Source of the DNA: Carallia brachiata
Lineage: Eukaryota > Streptophyta > Magnoliopsida > Malpighiales > Rhizophoraceae
Direction: 5' to 3'
Length of the DNA stretch: 64,000 nt
Assembly (NCBI GenBank): GCA_021464245.1
Contig: JADCRB010000104.1
Coordinates: 62,001 to 126,000 of the forward strand
Under the pieces are notes generated by a model. The model was not told the origin of the DNA, made no database searches, and was given only the letters and a program-made list of their open reading frames with translations. The stretch's first letter is position 1, and each line of letters starts with the position of its first letter. Shown here piece by piece: positions 62,860 through 64,000 of the stretch. The translations under genes and the position numbers were made by a program.

Positions 62860-63301
62860 TTAAATGTTTATAGATGTTTTCAATTTAGTTCTAAATCGTT
62901 CAATTTTTTCAATCGAGTCCTAAGCATATTAGTTCTTTTACAAATTAGTCCTTCTATTAACTGAAGTCAGTCAGATCGTTAAAAATGACGGTTGACCAAA
63001 CGGAGATAAATAAAAAAAATTCTAAATAAGGTTTCTTTTGTATTTTTTTATTTCAATCAAGTTCTCAACGTTTTAAACGTTTTCAATCAAGTCCTAGATG
63101 TTTTAAAATTTTTTTAATAAAGTCCTCTAAAACCGTATATATGATTTTTTATTCATTTCTATTTAATTAACGGTCGGTTTTAATGGTTTGACTGAATTCT
63201 ATTAACAAAAAGATTCGTTTGTGAAAAAACTGAAAGATTTAGAATTCGATTGAAAAAATTGAAAGTTTAAAACTGAATTAAAAAAATTTATTAACATTTA
63301 A
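62860..63301. mobile_element. Foldback MITE with TTAAATGTT ends
   Basis: The left end TTAAATGTTTATAGATG and reversed right end TTAAATGTTAATAAATT start inverted arms of about 120 bases (62860-62985 and 63185-63301) with shared patches such as TCAATTTTTTCAATCGA and AATTCAGTCA. The interior repeats a motif like TTTCAATCAAGTCCTA several times. No coding capacity. Ends AATGTT with TA outside could indicate a TA target duplication, but this is weak. Confidence 0.65.
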
Positions 63302-63871
63302 AACTACAATGGGTATTATCCCCACTAAATTATTTGCAAAATATCGTGTTACGCATATCATGATAATTGTTCAAAATGATTTGTGTGTACCATGCGTAAA
63401 ACATGATATTTTTTTGTTGAAGTTAAACGCGATGTTTAATTTATCTAACAATCTTATATACGAGTTAAATACTTCAACACTTTATCAAAGACAACAAATT
63501 TGAGACTCGCAAGTTCAATACTTTTACTTTGTGTGCCAATTGTTCAAAAAAATAAAATAAAATAATTTGTGTACCAATCACTTACTATGTGATTATAAGA
63601 AAAATGTGTCTTTGACGTTGTTAAACGAAACTTTAACAAATAAAATTACTTTAGTTTTCGTTTAAGGATCTGATAACTGATGTACCAAATAAAATTTTTT
63701 TTGTTCAAAAAATTTTTAAAAAGTAGAAAAAATAAAAAAAAAGTGTCTTGATATACAAAAATCACACACTATATGTTTTTATTTACTAATTTTATTACAA
63801 GTTTATTAAAGATCAAATCACGGTTATATTTTTAGGCTTGCATTAGACAAAAGCTAAGACGGTTGGACGCT

Positions 63872-64000
63872 TAACTAAGGGCCCGTTTGGAGACGCTGTT
63901 AGTTTTTTGTTGCTGTTTTTTATTTTCTGTTTTCTGTTTTTGCTGTTTGCTGCAATTTTTTGTTTATTGCTGTCAATTTCTGTTTTTTTTTCAATAACAA
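63872..64000 (+). mobile_element. Left end of a hAT-like element, cut by window edge
   Basis: CTAAGGGCCCGTTTGGAGACGC at about 63875 begins T-rich sequence (TTTTCTGTTTTTGCTGTTTGCTGCAATTTTTTG, shortened here as several adjacent motifs) running to the window end. The same order of T-rich motifs, including CTGTTTGCTG and TTATTGCTGTCAATTT-like sequence, occurs at 22990-23075, so both are ends of one family. The right part lies outside the window. Confidence 0.6.

Noticed and set aside
1..64000. CRISPR arrays, rRNA genes, bacterial-type operons
   Set aside because: None seen; the window is plant nuclear DNA with spliced genes.

Overview
The window is plant nuclear DNA, almost certainly from a eudicot: AT-rich, many GT-AG introns, 5'-UTR microsatellites, Ty1/copia and Ty3/gypsy debris, an Au-type SINE, MITEs, and plant-specific genes (phloem protein 2, exocyst EXO84C, RABF2 Rab5, PBL-type cytoplasmic kinase). 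I cannot name the species.

Layout. 1-10 kb is retroelement wreckage: a plus-strand copia integrase scrap, a minus-strand decayed copia element with its 3' LTR, a plus-strand 5'-truncated copia pol with its LTR, then further LTR/PBS/PPT fragments, some in inverted orientation. 11.2-12.6 kb holds a three-exon phloem-protein-2 lectin gene (minus). A 502-bp Mutator-like MITE with 10-bp target duplications lies at 14.66-15.16 kb. 15.5-22.8 kb is the exocyst subunit EXO84C (minus, seven coding exons). Between it and the divergent Rab5 gene RABF2 (plus, 25.7-29.8 kb) sits an element with hAT-like ends around about 1 kb of GA-rich minisatellite. 32.6-34.4 kb is a single-exon aspartyl protease (minus). 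34.5-42.5 kb is gene-poor. A TLC-domain membrane protein (plus, 42.6-45.9 kb) is followed by cyclin T1 (plus, 48.2-54.3 kb), whose 2.5-kb intron 2 carries an Au SINE and a gypsy chromodomain fragment. A small one-TM protein (minus, 55.2-55.5 kb) and the receptor-like cytoplasmic kinase PBL8 (minus, 56.7-60.8 kb) follow. The last 3 kb holds a foldback MITE and the start of another hAT-like element.

No operon-like joint function is expected. Several genes serve membrane trafficking or the endomembrane system (EXO84C in exocytic tethering, RABF2 in endosomal fusion, the TLC protein in membranes); PBL8 is a plasma-membrane signalling kinase; CYCT1 partners CDK9-type kinases in transcription elongation. 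From memory of Arabidopsis loci, aspartyl protease-RABF2-TLC-CYCT1 matches a duplicated block (At5g45120/45130/45190 and At4g19600/19640/19645), and PP2-EXO84C resembles At1g10155/At1g10180. All splice sites are read by eye from GT/GC-AG signals, reading frame and family resemblance; no transcript data were available.
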